Shown here one piece after another: positions 35,690 to 48,119 of a stretch of 64,000 nucleotides of DNA. Position numbers and translations under genes: made by a program. Source of the stretch: Colius striatus (lineage: Eukaryota; Chordata; Aves; Coliiformes; Coliidae); the NCBI RefSeq assembly GCF_028858725.1, contig NC_084790.1:6454001-6518000 (forward strand). The letters run 5' to 3'. The number at the start of each line of letters is the position of its first letter. Within the stretch, counting starts at the first letter, position 1. The notes under the pieces are model-generated. The model was not told where the DNA came from. It saw only the letters and a list, made by a program, of their open reading frames with translations, and did no database searches.

Positions 35690-36096
35690 GTAAGTCGGTT
35701 CAGCTCTGGCCAGGCACGCTCAGACTTGTCTGAAAAACCTCAGGTTGTTTTAAGTTGTTTTATAATTTGCAGTTTTTATAGTATTTTTATGACCCAAAAT
35801 ATTTTCATTAAGGGCATACTGATAATTTCTGTGGCTGGCAGAGCAAAATGATTGACAGCTGCAGCAAGTACTCTTTTTAATGAATTCCCAGATGCAACAC
35901 CTGAAACGTGCTTCTGTCACTCTGGCAGCCTTACAAGCTTGTGTCTGATTCCTTATATACTTACGGAGTCTAATGCAAGTGCTCAGTCTGTTACATTTAA
36001 CTACTTCTCACATCGTTAGAAGACACAAATTCTCCACTATTTACTTGACATGCACAATCTTTAGTGTCAGAAATCATACCAGACCAGCAAACTAAC

Positions 36097-36368
36097 CTAA
36101 TGGAGTTGCACTCATGGAGTATGGCCAAGGCTTCCACCTTGAAGTAAATCCTTCTGATCTCTGTTACATCAATTGTCAACTTTCCAGCCCGCTGACATGC
36201 TGGGGAGCCCACTCCCTTCCTGTCTTCCACCACTGCTACAAGTGTTAGCTTGGGCAGCAGACCTCTTGTTAGAAACTTCCCAAACACTTTCTGCTTCTGA
36301 TGGTCAGGCATACAGTAGTCAGCAAGGCTTGTGAATAAAAATGGATTGATAAACATGTCAGATGCTCT
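36097..36368 (-). other. Exon-like open stretch, unidentified (91 codons)
   Basis: On the minus strand a 272-nt open stretch is preceded by CTTTGCTTCATGCCTCAG and followed by AG|GTTAGT. The frame stays open for 127 codons overall (36377 to 35997). Its translation has ordinary protein composition, with hydrophobic and charged residues mixed (FINPFLFTSLADYCMPD, KVFGKFLTRGLLPKLTLVAV, KLTIDVTEIRRIYFKVEALA). I do not recognise the family. It could be an exon of an unannotated gene, a fragment of a degenerate gene or an old transposon piece. No partner exons were found nearby. Confidence 0.3.
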
Positions 36369-39300
36369 CTGAGGCATGAAGCAAAGGTCTTCCCTTTAAC
36401 TAGCCAGCGTCAATAACTAGTTAATGAACATCTTCCAATAGCTAGTATTGCTATGAGTATGGTTCATTTAACATAAAGAGAAATTCAAGCAGAGAATTCA
36501 GCACTAACACTTGCCACGGGACAGGAAGAGAAGTAGAGTACTAGATGGACTTCAATTTCCAAGCACAGGCTTTCCTCTGTGTTTCAGCCCTCTCCCTGCA
36601 CCAGGCTTACGATGCCAGCTTCTGCCCTCCGCTCTCATCTCTTAAGAAATGTTTTGGGTGGTTATGCAACACCTCACACAGCTTTTTTGTGTGATGAGAG
36701 CTGGACAAAACAGAATGCTGCTGCTTTCAGAGGTGCAGACTGGTGAATTTCCTTTTACCCTTGCCAGAAACCTTTCTGTGCCATACAATAAAGAGCAGTG
36801 AATTGAGTGTTTCAGGCACGATATTGCCACTGTCCTGGGCTTTCCTCCAGAGGGGATTCTGTGTCTGGCTGCCTGGGGTGCACCCGCTTGCCATGGGCCG
36901 AATTTTCGGGGCACTGAACGGCTGCCAGGGGGAGCACAGCCAGGCTGTGGCCTCCCTGTTGAGGAAGCCCGTCGCTGTTCCTCCTCCTGGCCCATGGACA
37001 CCGAGACCCCTGCTCGGAGCGCAGTGAAGAGCTGTTGGCAGTGCTGCTGAGAGCATCACCACTGCACTCCAGGCCTGGGACTGAGACACTTCCCTCTTGC
37101 CTGGTGCAGCCCTTTGTCCTCCTCCCCGTGTGCCGTTGCTTCAGAAAGATGCCAGTTCTGCATCTGTCCAGCAGCTGAGGCTTTGTGATACTTTTTCAGC
37201 ATGATTTCTACAGCCCTGAGTGGCTCTCACTGAGTCCTGAAGTGTACTGGAAGCCTTTGGGCCACGGGAGGAAGGATCTTTCTTGCCTGGGTGCAGGAGC
37301 ACTGCTGGGCACGTGGCGTGGCCGGGCAGAGCTGTGGCAGGGAGGCACCGGGTGATGCAGGCGCGGTGCTTGTACCAGCTGAAACTCCCAGACTGCCCTC
37401 AGCATCTGCCACTTCTTCCATTGCTCTAAGAGGCTTGTGGCTGGCTAGTGTGGAGGAGGGAGCTGCCTTTGTTGCTTGACTTTGTCTCTGGTCTGTCTGT
37501 GCTGAATGCAGATGGTGTCTGTGTGGGAGGTGTCTCAGGACAGACACAGAGGGTGAGGAAAGGTCAGGGTCCAGCAGCTTTGCCCTGTCTGCCAAAGGCA
37601 GTTGCTGCAGCAGGGTAAACCTCAGCCCCAAGATGCAAGCAGGCCCGTCATGCATTTATCCCAGGGGATAAACATTTGCCCAGCAGCAGCATCACATTGG
37701 TGCTGGGGACAGGGAGGGGAGTGGGGCCCACACTGAGCACACCCCTGTCCTCACACATGCCCAGCATCCCTGGGGCTGGGGCTGAGGCCTGGCAGCAAAC
37801 CCCTGCAAAGGCCAGGGTGCAGAGGAGAGGGCACTGCAGTAATGCAGGCAGCTGAGCTGTTCTCTATGCAAAGGGACAGGGGCCCTCATACAAACATTCC
37901 CCTCAGCTGAGTGGATCAGCCACTTCTGCCACCATTCACCTTGGATGACACCAGCGGAGCTCAGGTGCCCTCCTGCCCAAGCTTGGCCACAACGAGGAGG
38001 TTCACTGGGCTCAGTCCAACATAGCATGTAAGAATTGAGCAGCAAAAAGAGCAATAGACTTGAGCTGGCTCCAGCCACATTTCCTCCCAGCAGCAGGGGA
38101 CACCCAGCACGATGGCAGTGGAGTATCTGTGGTGGGCATCGCATTCCTACTGCAATCCCTCCACGTATCACCACGCAGCACTGTGCTTGGGCTGCAATTT
38201 CAGTACATTGTTGTATTTCCTCCACTAAATCAAAATCCAGCATAACGTCAAATGCCTACAGAGCAGTGAATTGGATATTAATCTTCAAACCCTCACGTGG
38301 ATTAGCTAAAAGAATACATTTGGAGGGTAGCAGGCTCTGGCAGGCGCTGGGGCAGAGGAGTAAGGGCGCTGGTCAGGTTGCATGGGAGCCCACGTGGTTG
38401 GCAACACAGCCCCCAAGTCCACCCACCCCATGCACCAAGCAGAAATCAGTGCTTGCCCTGCGACCAAGACTGCTTTTCAACCTTGCTTCAAGCTGCAAGG
38501 AATCATTTCTAATCATGCTTAATCCTGACTGAAGGCAACTGCTCCAGAGATACAAGCTCCTGGGTTACATTTAGGTGTTGTCCTGTGGAGCACAGAGGCC
38601 AACAGAACCGCTCCAGCCTTGGCTGTGGAGGAATGAAGGATGGAGATGACTTTTGTTGCAGCCAAGTAGCTGGTGCAGGTGCACTGCTGCTGGCAGAACT
38701 TGTTACTGCTTAGCAGCTTCAGCAGCTGCCTTGGCTGAACAGACTGGCTATGCTTTGTGTTCCATGTCTGTAGGATGGATTCCCCTGGGGTCAAGCGGGC
38801 CAAAACGTTCACTTACTTCCTGCTCCACTCTGTGCCTCCCACAGCCTTGGAAGCAATGCTGACCCTTGTTTCATATGCTGCTCTGAATGCCAAAAGCTGG
38901 GGAGAAGGAACACTGAAGCTGGGAGAGGAGGATGGCCAATGGAGAGCCACAGCTCACAAAGAACTCAAGCCCAGGTCTGCTTCTCACCACATTTCACAGC
39001 ACGGGGTCTATGAGCACATGGAGCTGGGAGGAGGCTGGTTTAAAACTAGTGAGAGGCATCTCCAGGCCATGCAGCATTGGCAGCCATGTCACCACGTGCT
39101 GTCACCAGATCCCGCAGGGCACAGGCAAGGCTGTCCCACCTGCCTCGAGGTGGTAGGTGCCAAGAGGGCACGAGGGGATGGGACTGTGGCAAGGCACCTC
39201 CAAGCAAGGAGGGCCACACAGACCTCCGTCTCATCCCTCACCTGCCCTAGCAGGCCACACTTGCCAAGGCTTCCCCACTGTGTTGCAGAGGTAGAAACAA

Positions 39301-40909
39301 AAAGAAGTTAAATTGAACTGGCCCCCTCATCATCCGTGTGTTCAGACGTGGGCAACACAAATTCTCAGGTCACACACATGCCCAGCTGTGACAGTGCTGT
39401 CCATGCAAGACTGGGCACAGGACAAGTCTCTGGGAGCACTCCAGCAAATGCTTGTTTAACACACTTAGCTGTTGATTTCAAAAGGCAATAACCCTATACA
39501 TTGAATGCTTGCCTTTTATTCTTAAAATCCCAGTTGGGTACTTTCCTCTTCAGTACATTGAACTTTCCATAACTGCTCCCTGAGTCCTGGCTGCCCACAA
39601 AGATGGGGAAATTGCTGGTCTAGACTGTGAAGCTGTGACCATAGGTCCCAGAGAAGGTGCCCCAGGGCTCCCAAAGGGCTCGGTTCCCATCTGAGTTGGG
39701 TTTGCTTGCAGCAGGCTGGGAAGGAATGCCACAGCTGCAGGGGACTCTTGAGGAAAGAAGCTCCTTTCCAGCAAGCTCCCAGAGCAAGTGGGGTGACACT
39801 GGCAAAGGGTCTTGCTCACTTCTTATTCGTGGGAAGAAAACTTTGCAAGACCACAGCTAAGCTCCCTGCTGAGCAAATTGAGGAATGAGTTGCTTTTGTC
39901 CTTGAGAGCATGGCTGGATGCTTCAGTGCCACTTACTCAAGGTGCAGGATCCTGCTGCAGACAGCTTATGGACACACTCCCTACCAAACTGGAAAACATT
40001 CTTGACCCTTTCCACCCTTGCAGCAGGAAGTTGCTCCAGGATCACACTCAACACAAGAGCATTCAATTTCTGAGGAGCTTTAAATGTGCTAAATTCCTCC
40101 TGCCACTGCAAGGCAGTGTTGCAGCCACCTTTCTCTTAAGGACACAATGTCAGCAGGGCACACTGCCCTCAGGCAAGCAGTACAGCTCACCCAATTGTTT
40201 CACAGCTGGAGCAGAGGTTTCCTGGGGAGGACCAGTAAGGAGAGATGGGTTCCAAACCCCATTTGTAGAAGTGCTACAGCTGCTGTAGGAGATGGAACCC
40301 CAAAAGCCCCTGAAATGCACCTATCCCAGGCCTGCCAGCTAGAGCCCTGGCAGCTGCTCATGTTTTCCTCTAACATGTCATTGCATATCTGGGAAAAAGA
40401 AACCGATTTGGGGAGAAGTGCTGAGGCCAGATCAAGTGGGGAATTGCAGAATCTCCCAGTGTGAGTTCCAGTTTGCATTCACTTCAGAGCCATGCCCAGA
40501 ACAAAGATTCAAAAGGCAGAGCTGGAGATGCCAGAGGAGCCATACAAGCTTTTTTTTCCTGTTCTTTAGACAGCTGAAGAACAGAAACATAGTACCTTCA
40601 CACCGATTCAACGAGACCCTGCTTGGCTGTGGGCTGGCAGCAGCTGCCTTGGCATAAGTGGGCCTGTGCTTACCGAGCAATTGCCTCTCCTTCCTTCCTG
40701 GCTACAAACTGGGAGCTGAAGTAGGGACCTGCCTGGCCTCTCGGTGACTCCAGGAGCAGGGCTCTGAGGTCAGGCACTGCTGCAGCAGCTCCCTTAGGGT
40801 ACACACGCTGGCCAGGGACCAGACACCATCCACAGCTGCTGCATGCAGCCTCGGCAGTGCCATGTGCTCTGATTCAAACAAAACAAGCACAACACACTCA
40901 CTGCTGCTC

Positions 40910-40915
40910 TTTAAT
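40910..40915 (-). terminator. GRHPR: Putative GRHPR poly(A) signal ATTAAA
   Basis: ATTAAA on the minus strand lies about 130 bases downstream of the GRHPR stop codon. That implies a short 3' UTR. Confidence 0.55.
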
Positions 40916-41045
40916 GGCTGTGGCACAACCCCCTCCCCACGGGCACCGCTCTGCAAGGGCACCACGGCACGGGACTGGTCTGTGAGGCGTCTGCAGGGCA
41001 TGGCCACAGTGAGTGCTGCTGCCCTGGGGCGCAGGGCCGTGGCCC

Positions 41046-41167
41046 TCACAGCTGCAGCTCGTGGGGCATGGGCTCCCCACGCAGCCCTGCCAGCAGGTTG
41101 TTGGCTGCCAGCACGGCCATGGTGCTCCTCGTTGCGTACGTGGCGCTCCCGATGTGCGGCAGGATCA
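41046..41167 (-). CDS. GRHPR: GRHPR coding exon 9, with stop
   Basis: The acceptor is CCTGCAG. It reads [20 protein letters not shown] and then [20 protein letters not shown] before TGA at 41048-41046. The catalytic histidine lies in LPHIGS. Confidence 0.96.
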
Positions 41168-44100
41168 CTGCAGGGACACAGACGGTCACTTGCTCGTCTC
41201 TTACCTTTGCTGACTTTTCACAGGGCTCTTCCCATGGGGGGGGAAACCTGTGTCCTGCACCAGCTGCTGCTCCACCAGGAGCTGACACCAGACATGAAGT
41301 GTGAAACAAAACCATCAGCCCCTGAAGACTGGAAAAGACATCTGATAAATGGGTAACTGCAGCCGTGTGTTTTTAAGTCAACCAGGCTAAAGAGTCAGCC
41401 AAGAGAGGGTCCTCCTTCCTGCATTTGGGCTTGGTACTCACCTTCCTGCACAGGCTCGAGTCAGTAGCACGTGTCATAATACCATCCCTGTGCGTGCTGT
41501 GCCCTGACTGCTTTAGGAGGTCCTGCTCACCCACAGGCACAAGCCAACAGGTATCGGGGCAAGAGCCTGAGGGCTATTGTGAAACAGGGTGGTTTACAGA
41601 CCCCTGTTGAACAGAGAAAGGCACTGGGAGGCAAAGGGCCCCTGTTGAACAGAGCCAGCATGCTGTAGCACTGTCAGGGCAGGGATTTTTGTTCACCTGT
41701 GTGAAAAGGGTCCTTTTACACCACATAAACAAGCTGAAGCTGCTCTACTGGTAAATAATTGCAACGCTAGTAGTGGAGAGTACTTTCAAGCTTGCACTGC
41801 AGTCTCTGCTTTTTTGTAACAGCATCTACAGGCAATGCAGAAGCTCAAACACAACATGTGCTCTGCTCTGAGGGCACAAGGTTCTCCCAAGGACCGTGGG
41901 GACATTTAGGTCCTTTCTCCCTGAGTCAAGAACCAGCTTGGTTCCTTGTTTGCTGTGAAAGTAATGTCAGCACTTCTTCCTTCTCTGCCTATGCTGTATT
42001 CCTCCAGCTGCTGAAAGCGTTTGTCAGTTTTGGGTAAAATCTGTGAATAGTTTCAGGGTCATCAAAGCCTCATTTCTGAAAACAAATACATATGCAGGCA
42101 CTTGACTGTGTGAGAGGAAGCTGCTCTGGCCCAGCTCGTGCCATCAGCTCTCAGTGGTGCCTGCTCAGGGACCCTGTTCAGGGTCACAGACAAGCACAGA
42201 CCTTTACAACTAGAAAGCAGTGCCTTCTCTGTGAGCCATTTCTGTCTCTCTGCTGTCTCGAGGGACACAAGTGAACCAGTCTAGCTTGTGTCTGAGTCAG
42301 ACCCCTGCTCCCTGTCTGCAGGAGAGAGAAGCTCCTGTCCCTGCTTTACAGTGGGTGGGCCAAGTTACTCACTGAAGAGCACACTGAGGGAAGGCAGCGA
42401 ACATGTCAGGAGCTGTCCCAAACTCATTCCAGGCCACTGGCTGCTTGTGAGGTGCTTGTGAGGATGGAGCTGCACTGGTGCACAGCAAGGCCACCAGAAA
42501 CAGTCCCCCACATAGCCCCTTCAGTCTGCAATGAGAATGCCAAGGAAACACTGAGGCCTGTTCACATCCTGCCCCACATGTCAGCTCCCAGCAAGCTTTC
42601 AGGACAGCACTGGTTAAACTTTACACTGGTTAGTTACTGCCCTTGGTTGCAGATGCTCCTGCCTCCATTGCAGCAGTCTTCAGCAATGCTGAAGCACAAG
42701 AACAGCCAAGCAAGCCTCTTCTTCATCAGCCTTCCTCACCCAACCTAACCTCCTCTGGAAAAGAGATGCACTGCTCCTGGGACCAGCATCTTCCTACCTG
42801 CCTGATGCCAGCAAACCAGTTGCCCGAGCTACACTGGGCTCCTCTTCCCCAATGAAAGCTGCCTTGGGTTGCCAGAGCGATACAGCTAGGCCCATCTGCA
42901 AAGAAAACCTCTGTGTGTCCCATGGTGTGAGTGCTTGCTGGCCTCCTCAGCTCGGGGCTGTCTGCTTTGCTGAGCACACGTGCTGAACCTGCCAGCCCAG
43001 GCTCATGGGGGATACACCAGTTGGCAAGTTCTGCAGCAAGCAGTGCTCTCAAGGCCAAGATTCTTCTAGGCAGACTCAGCATCCAGCTTTTTAGCCATGT
43101 GGGAAGTTTTTCTAGCTGAGGAGCTTGCAGAATACCAAAGCTTGACAGGGCTTGAGTAGGGATTTGGTTTCTCATTGAGACATCTGCTGGTACCAGACTC
43201 TGAATTTCACCTCATGGAGATCCACTAGGAAGGTGTAAAAATGAGCCAATCTCAGTGGCTTTCTGGAGAAAAGATACCCTCCACATGCTGATGAGGTCTT
43301 CCTCTCTAGCAGCTCCCTGCATTGTACAGTGGCTCCCTGCAGTCTGCTTAAGAGCACTTTGCCTTCCTGTCCTTGTGCCTCATTGCTTGTTCACACCATC
43401 AGGCCAAATGGGACAGAGTACCCTCGAGACACCAGTGGGCAGGTCCCCAGCCATGGGGACACGGGACAGCCAGAGCACAGGCTGTCAGAGCAGAGGGGCT
43501 CCATCCACCCTGATGGCTGCTTACCACAGTTCTTGAGGGAGAGCAGCGGGTGGTCAGTGGGCAGCGGCTCCGGTGTCGTGACGTCCAGCCCCGCTGCTGC
43601 GATCTGGCCATTGGCCAGCGCCTCATACAGGTCCTCCTGGTTCACCACAGCCCCCCTGGCAAATAGGGAGAGGCTCAGCTGCTGCTGAGGGCTTCCCGTG
43701 GGCTCCATGTGCCCACAGAGCGAGGCACAGGCAGCCCGAGGTGTCCAGGGACCTGGGTGGACACCCTGAGTTGGGCTGCATGGGTTCTGCCCTGCCACCA
43801 TGCTCCACAAGGCAGTGGGGACAGAAGGCCACCACTGGACTCAGCCAAGGAGCTCTCTGTCCTGAGAACAAGGCTTCTGGCAGTCACAGCCCTCTCCTGT
43901 GAAATCTCTCAGTCTCACCCTCCCATCACCCCTCCAACCTCCTCCACTGGGGACATGAGGCTCTGGGGAGGAGACAGATGCTGTAGCCTCCTGAATAAGT
44001 TATCCTGCCTCTGCCTTGATCCCAAGAGGGCTGGAGGTAGCACACCATGCCCTGAGCAGACTGTCCTTGTGGCTGCAGCCATGCAGGCTGTACATGCTGT

Positions 44101-47100
44101 CTGGACTCCCCGTGGAAGCACATCTCAGAGCCTACTATCTGTCCCTGTAACCACAGCAGTCAGTGAGTGCAGATATGCTTGTGATTACCTGCTTGTGTTG
44201 ACAAACACAGAGGTTTTCTTCATTCTGGCAAAGAAGTCCTTGTTGCACATTCCCTGGGTGGCTGGAGTCAAAGCACACGTCACCACAACAAAGTCCGACT
44301 CTTCGGCCAGCTTCATGAGTGGGACTGCATGGAGAAATGCAGGTCACAGCTCTGCTGGGGACCTCATCACACCTCTCATCTGGGAGGTTTTCCAGCAAGC
44401 CAGTGCTGCTCTGGGGAGGCCAGTCCAACTGGCCTCCACAGACAGGGAGACACAAGGGCCAGCAAACACTCAGCAGAAACAATGTACATTCCTACAGATC
44501 CTACTGCAGTGTTTTGTTTGCTTTGGAATTAAAGTCAAGCCAAAGGGGAATACAGTGATGCTTCAGCCACCTGGTCCAAAAGAGGCCCTGGAATGTGTTT
44601 CATGTTTAGACAGTGAAATATGGCAGCAGCAGTTTATATTAGCACTAAATCTCTATACAGTACCTACAGGTAATGGACTTGTGCCACTTTCACTCCTTCA
44701 GGTGAGAGAGAACTGCAAGGAGCAGGACACGTTCTGGCACTGACTTTGTGTTGTGAAAGTACTGACTGCTGGCTTTGGAGTGAAAAATTAGCACTCAGTG
44801 CAAGTCTTGGGAGTCTAGTGGCCACAGAAAAGTCCTGTTCAGCAGCTAAGAGACATTCCCAGGCTTGGCAGGACTGTGACATTCATTTCAAAGCAGGAGG
44901 TTAAAGCTGATATTTGTCTCCTGCAACGTCTACTCTCAGTGAAGATCTGCAGTCAGACAGTCTGTGCGCTCCTCCCTGCAGGACATGTCATTACCCAGCC
45001 CATGGGGGATGGCCCACAAGACCCTTCTCCTCCTTCTGGGGCAGATGCCACTTTCCCCTCCCTGTCTGTTACAGTCCACTTCCTTGTGGGAGTGAAATTA
45101 ACTGGAAATCCCAAAGGGATGGATGCTGAGAAAGGTGAAAGGGAAAAACAGTGGAAACAGCCACAGACTGCCATCAGGGTGAGCGCCATCAGAGCTCAAG
45201 TGGGATCACTCAGTGTGAGGGAGCAGGTCTCCCTCCCCACCACCCACCACTGCTGTACGGCAAGTGTTTGGGACTCGCTGCTCTCTCCTTTGCTGCCCCA
45301 CTGGCTCACACCAGCTACACCGAAGAGCTGCCCAGAACCTCCAGCTCCCAGCCTCCTTCCTGCTGGCCTGCCTTCCCAGAGCCATCCCAGACACAGCGTT
45401 GCAGGTTGCCCTGCAATGGACAATTGACTGCCATCCCCATTCCTGGTGCCTTTCTTACCAAAATCAGCTCCAAACTCTGCAGCGTTCTCTGGTCTCGGGC
45501 CACTGCCAGTGTATAAAAACTTCTTGACCCCAAACGGCTTCAGGCGGCGGGCAATCGCCTGTCCTAGGAGCAAGAGAGCAGAGTCCATCCGCTGTGCCCA
45601 CAGCTGCACCAGGCATCTGCACAGCCACAGGTGCCGGGCCATGGGGGCACACTGGGCCACCCCAGGCACCATCAGGCCTCCCTGGGCAGCTGTCCTCTGT
45701 CAACCTCCCACTCCTCATGCTGACGGCGTGGCAGCCAGCAGAGCACATCGCTCGCTACAGGGTCACTGTGGTGGGGTTATTCCTGCCAAGCTGCTTCACT
45801 CCAGGTCTGGAGTGTGGTGAGCCTAAGGTGGGGGCAGATGTCTTCTGATGCTCCTCAAGTGAGGAGGAACAAAATCCTTCCCAGAGGGAAACCGCAGAAA
45901 GGGAGCCACGGGATGTTAAACCTGAAGCTGGCTTAGGGAGCAAACTGGAAAGCGAGGAAAGAAGTGCCATATGCTGACAAGGTCCACAACAAGTACGTCA
46001 TCCTGGACTTTGTCAGGGCATTTGTTTAACTGAAAGCTCAGAGGACGTTCAGTTTGCTGTAGCATTCAGATGTAGTGGATGTGTTTGAATGCTTTAAACT
46101 TTTAAGGCTTAAGCCTGATAAGTCAAGGTCGCTGTTCAGACAGGCTCCACACCGCTCTCTGCTGTTCTCATAGATTTTAAAGAGGTAAGCACTGGAGACA
46201 CCACCTTGGCCGAACCTCCAAAACCACCCTGCCATCACTGGAGAAACACAAATCTTGTGCCTGACCTGCACTTACCTATTCTCCCCAGACCTATGATGCC
46301 CACCGTACTGTCAGACAGACCATATCCACACATCCATAACGGCTTCCATGTTGTCCAGCCACCACTAGCAGAGAAAGATACAAACAGATGTCAGACAGCA
46401 GCACGGGAGAGCCTGCTCCAGCATTTTGGCAAGACAGCAGAGAGTACAATGCTGTGGGTGGCCAGGCCCTCAGGCATAGACACCTTATCTTACAACGAGC
46501 CTCTCTGAGGGTCCTGCTTCAAATGACCTCTGTGGTCTCCTGCAGGATTCTGCTTGGACCTCAGGTGCACAGCAGCAGCCACTGCCTTGGGACAGATTTA
46601 ATTTAGGCCCCACTGACAGCAGCCCTGGAACGACTGCCAGTCAGTGAGCTCTGACCAGACCTTCCATGTGTGCTCCCTTGAGGAGTCTGCGGTGGCTCTG
46701 AGTGCCCACCTCTGCATACAGAGTTCTGTCCCTCTCACAGTCCCTGAGCAGCACATCCCCAAAGAGTCCTGGAACTGCAGGGGACTCCACCACGGCCTGC
46801 ACGATGCTTGGTACAAGCCAGGTGAAACTGCTGCCCCATCTGTCCAGTGTGGCGTGTGCTCTCACATGAGCCTGGGGGCTGCCAGGCTCAGAAGCTAGCC
46901 CCTTCTCCAGCAGGCAGCTATTCATACTCACTTCTTGACCTGTTCCACTGCCTCTGGCAGCCGGCGGCACGCAGAGAGAAGCAAAGCTACAGAGAGCTCT
47001 GCAGTGGCATCAGTCAGGACGTCAGGGGTGTACCCCACACGGATCCCTCTGCAAGGCAAGCACAGGTCTCTGGGGCAATGCTGCCAGCCTCGGGGCACTA

Positions 47101-48051
47101 CCTCAATTTCTGGGGAAGCTACTGGTGCTCCACCTCTTCCAGGTAACTGCAGTACATCCCTTTGGGCTTCTCAGCCCATCCTCCAAAGACTCTCCTCAGC
47201 CACAGCTGTGGTGAGGTTATCCTAGCCATGCCCTACCATCCTAAGGCTCCAGCCCCACCTGGGATCCAGCCATACCTGAGTGTGAGGAAGATGAAGGTCG
47301 CAAACCCCATCCAGCCTCACGCTCTGCTAAAGCCCAACCACAACCCCCCACCAAAGTGACCTGTGGCTCTCCCGTGTCCAGAGCAGGACAAGGCCTAGGC
47401 TTCCCCCTCCCTCCCCACTGCCCCCCACCCTGGGCAACCTCCCTCACGGGCCGGGTGAGGGGCTGAGCAGGGGAGGGTTACCGCTGCTTGATGTCCTCCA
47501 AGGAGAGGTGGTCGAACCCCACGGACATGGTGCTGATGACTTTCAGGTCGGGCCCTGCAAGACAGCACTGGCACCCGGCTGCCCCATGGCACCCGGAGAG
47601 GGAGACGGGAGAGAGCGGGAGCGGGACGGAGGAAAACGGGGATGAACGGGAGGGGAACGGCACAGGGAGAGAGTGACGGGAGGGAACCGTGAGAGGAACG
47701 GGAAGGAATGGAGGGGACCGGGAGGGGAGGCTGGGGGGCCGCTGCCCGCACCCACCAGCGGCATCCAGCACCTCGCGGTCGATGCGGTCGGAGAGAAGGC
47801 AGAGCAGCCCGCGCTTCCCCGCCACTCCCGCCAGCAGCTCTGCCCGCGGCACCGGCTCCTCCGAGTCCCATAGCTGGACGCGGCACCTACGGCGGGAGCG
47901 CGGGCCGTCACCGCGGCCCCGGGAGCGCCGCCCGTCGCCGCGGCCCCGGCCCGGCCCGTCCCTGCCCGCCCCGGCCCCGCGCTGACCCGCTGGCCTGCGA
48001 CAGGACCCGCAGCCCCTCGGTCGGGATCCGCCGCGTCACGAACACCGCCAT
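41046..48051 (-). CDS. GRHPR: GRHPR, glyoxylate/hydroxypyruvate reductase, nine exons, complete
   Basis: Nine exons (65, 131, 73, 117, 89, 105, 136, 131 and 122 nt) join to 969 nt, 322 residues plus stop. The enzyme uses NAD(P)H to reduce glyoxylate to glycolate and hydroxypyruvate to D-glycerate, mainly in cytosol, limiting oxalate formation; human defects cause primary hyperoxaluria type 2. It is a D-2-hydroxyacid dehydrogenase. The Rossmann motif GLGRIG is at residues 154-159, and the catalytic residues expected from human R245, E274 and H293 are present as Arg239 (NTSRG), Glu268 (TPEPLP) and His287 (LPHIGSAT). The protein starts at the equivalent of human Met7 ([10 protein letters not shown] against [10 protein letters not shown]), which explains the six-residue difference. 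It ends HELQL, with no peroxisomal SKL signal. All introns are GT-AG. The gene is convergent with ZBTB5. Confidence 0.97.
43525..43655 (-). CDS. GRHPR: GRHPR coding exon 8
   Basis: The acceptor is TTGCCAG and the donor G|GTAAGC. It completes the catalytic arginine (SRG), then reads [20 protein letters not shown] and [10 protein letters not shown] with the catalytic glutamate. Confidence 0.95.
44189..44324 (-). CDS. GRHPR: GRHPR coding exon 7
   Basis: The acceptor is CATGCAG and the donor AG|GTAATC. It reads [20 protein letters not shown], then [11 protein letters not shown] and VFVNTS before the catalytic arginine codon, which is split with exon 8. Confidence 0.95.
45459..45563 (-). CDS. GRHPR: GRHPR coding exon 6
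   Basis: The acceptor is CTCCTAG and the donor G|GTAAGA. It reads [20 protein letters not shown] and then [13 protein letters not shown], matching human. Confidence 0.95.
46276..46364 (-). CDS. GRHPR: GRHPR coding exon 5
   Basis: The acceptor is CTGCTAG and the donor AG|GTAAGT. It reads [19 protein letters not shown] and then [10 protein letters not shown], the first half of the nucleotide-binding motif. Confidence 0.95.
46932..47048 (-). CDS. GRHPR: GRHPR coding exon 4
   Basis: The acceptor is CTTGCAG and the donor AA|GTGAGT. It reads [20 protein letters not shown] and then [11 protein letters not shown], nearly as in human. Confidence 0.95.
47482..47554 (-). CDS. GRHPR: GRHPR coding exon 3
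   Basis: The acceptor is CTTGCAG and the donor CG|GTAACC. It reads [16 protein letters not shown] and ends SLEDIKQ, matching human [15 protein letters not shown]. Confidence 0.94.
47756..47886 (-). CDS. GRHPR: GRHPR coding exon 2
   Basis: The acceptor is GCCGTAG and the donor G|GTGGGT. It reads [18 protein letters not shown], then [18 protein letters not shown], as in human QWDSDEPIP and [11 protein letters not shown]. Confidence 0.93.
47987..48051 (-). CDS. GRHPR: GRHPR coding exon 1
   Basis: The ATG is at 48051 and the exon reads [20 protein letters not shown]. The donor is GG|GTCAGC, a weak but usable GT site. It is in the GRHPR CpG island. Confidence 0.92.
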
Positions 48052-48096
48052 GGCCGCGCCGCCGGCCCGGCCCCCGCCTCCGCGCGCCCGCGCCGC

Positions 48097-48119
48097 GCCG
48101 TGCCGTGCCGTGCCGTGCC
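48097..48119. repeat. Pentanucleotide run (GCCGT), 4.6 copies
   Basis: A short perfect tandem repeat in the GRHPR leader. Such runs vary in length between individuals, so it is a potential polymorphic site. Confidence 0.9.

Larger units (their letters stand above)
32562..40909. other. Intergenic spacer between convergent ZBTB5 and GRHPR
   Basis: Apart from the two sense CR1 copies, 33579-34333, 35537-36096 and 36369-40909 contain no gene I recognise. Two short open stretches with good splice-site flanks at 35623-35689 (plus) and 36097-36368 (minus) are listed separately. Open frames such as 38757-39311 look like chance frames in GC-rich DNA. Confidence 0.6.

Noticed and set aside
38757-39311. 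A 184-codon plus-strand frame downstream of GRHPR
   Set aside because: No known domain, His/Thr/Ser-rich low-similarity composition, no promoter or splice context. Chance is the simplest explanation.
43709-44743. A 344-codon plus-strand open frame
   Set aside because: It runs antisense across GRHPR exon 7 and introns, has no recognisable domain and no codon pattern suggesting selection.
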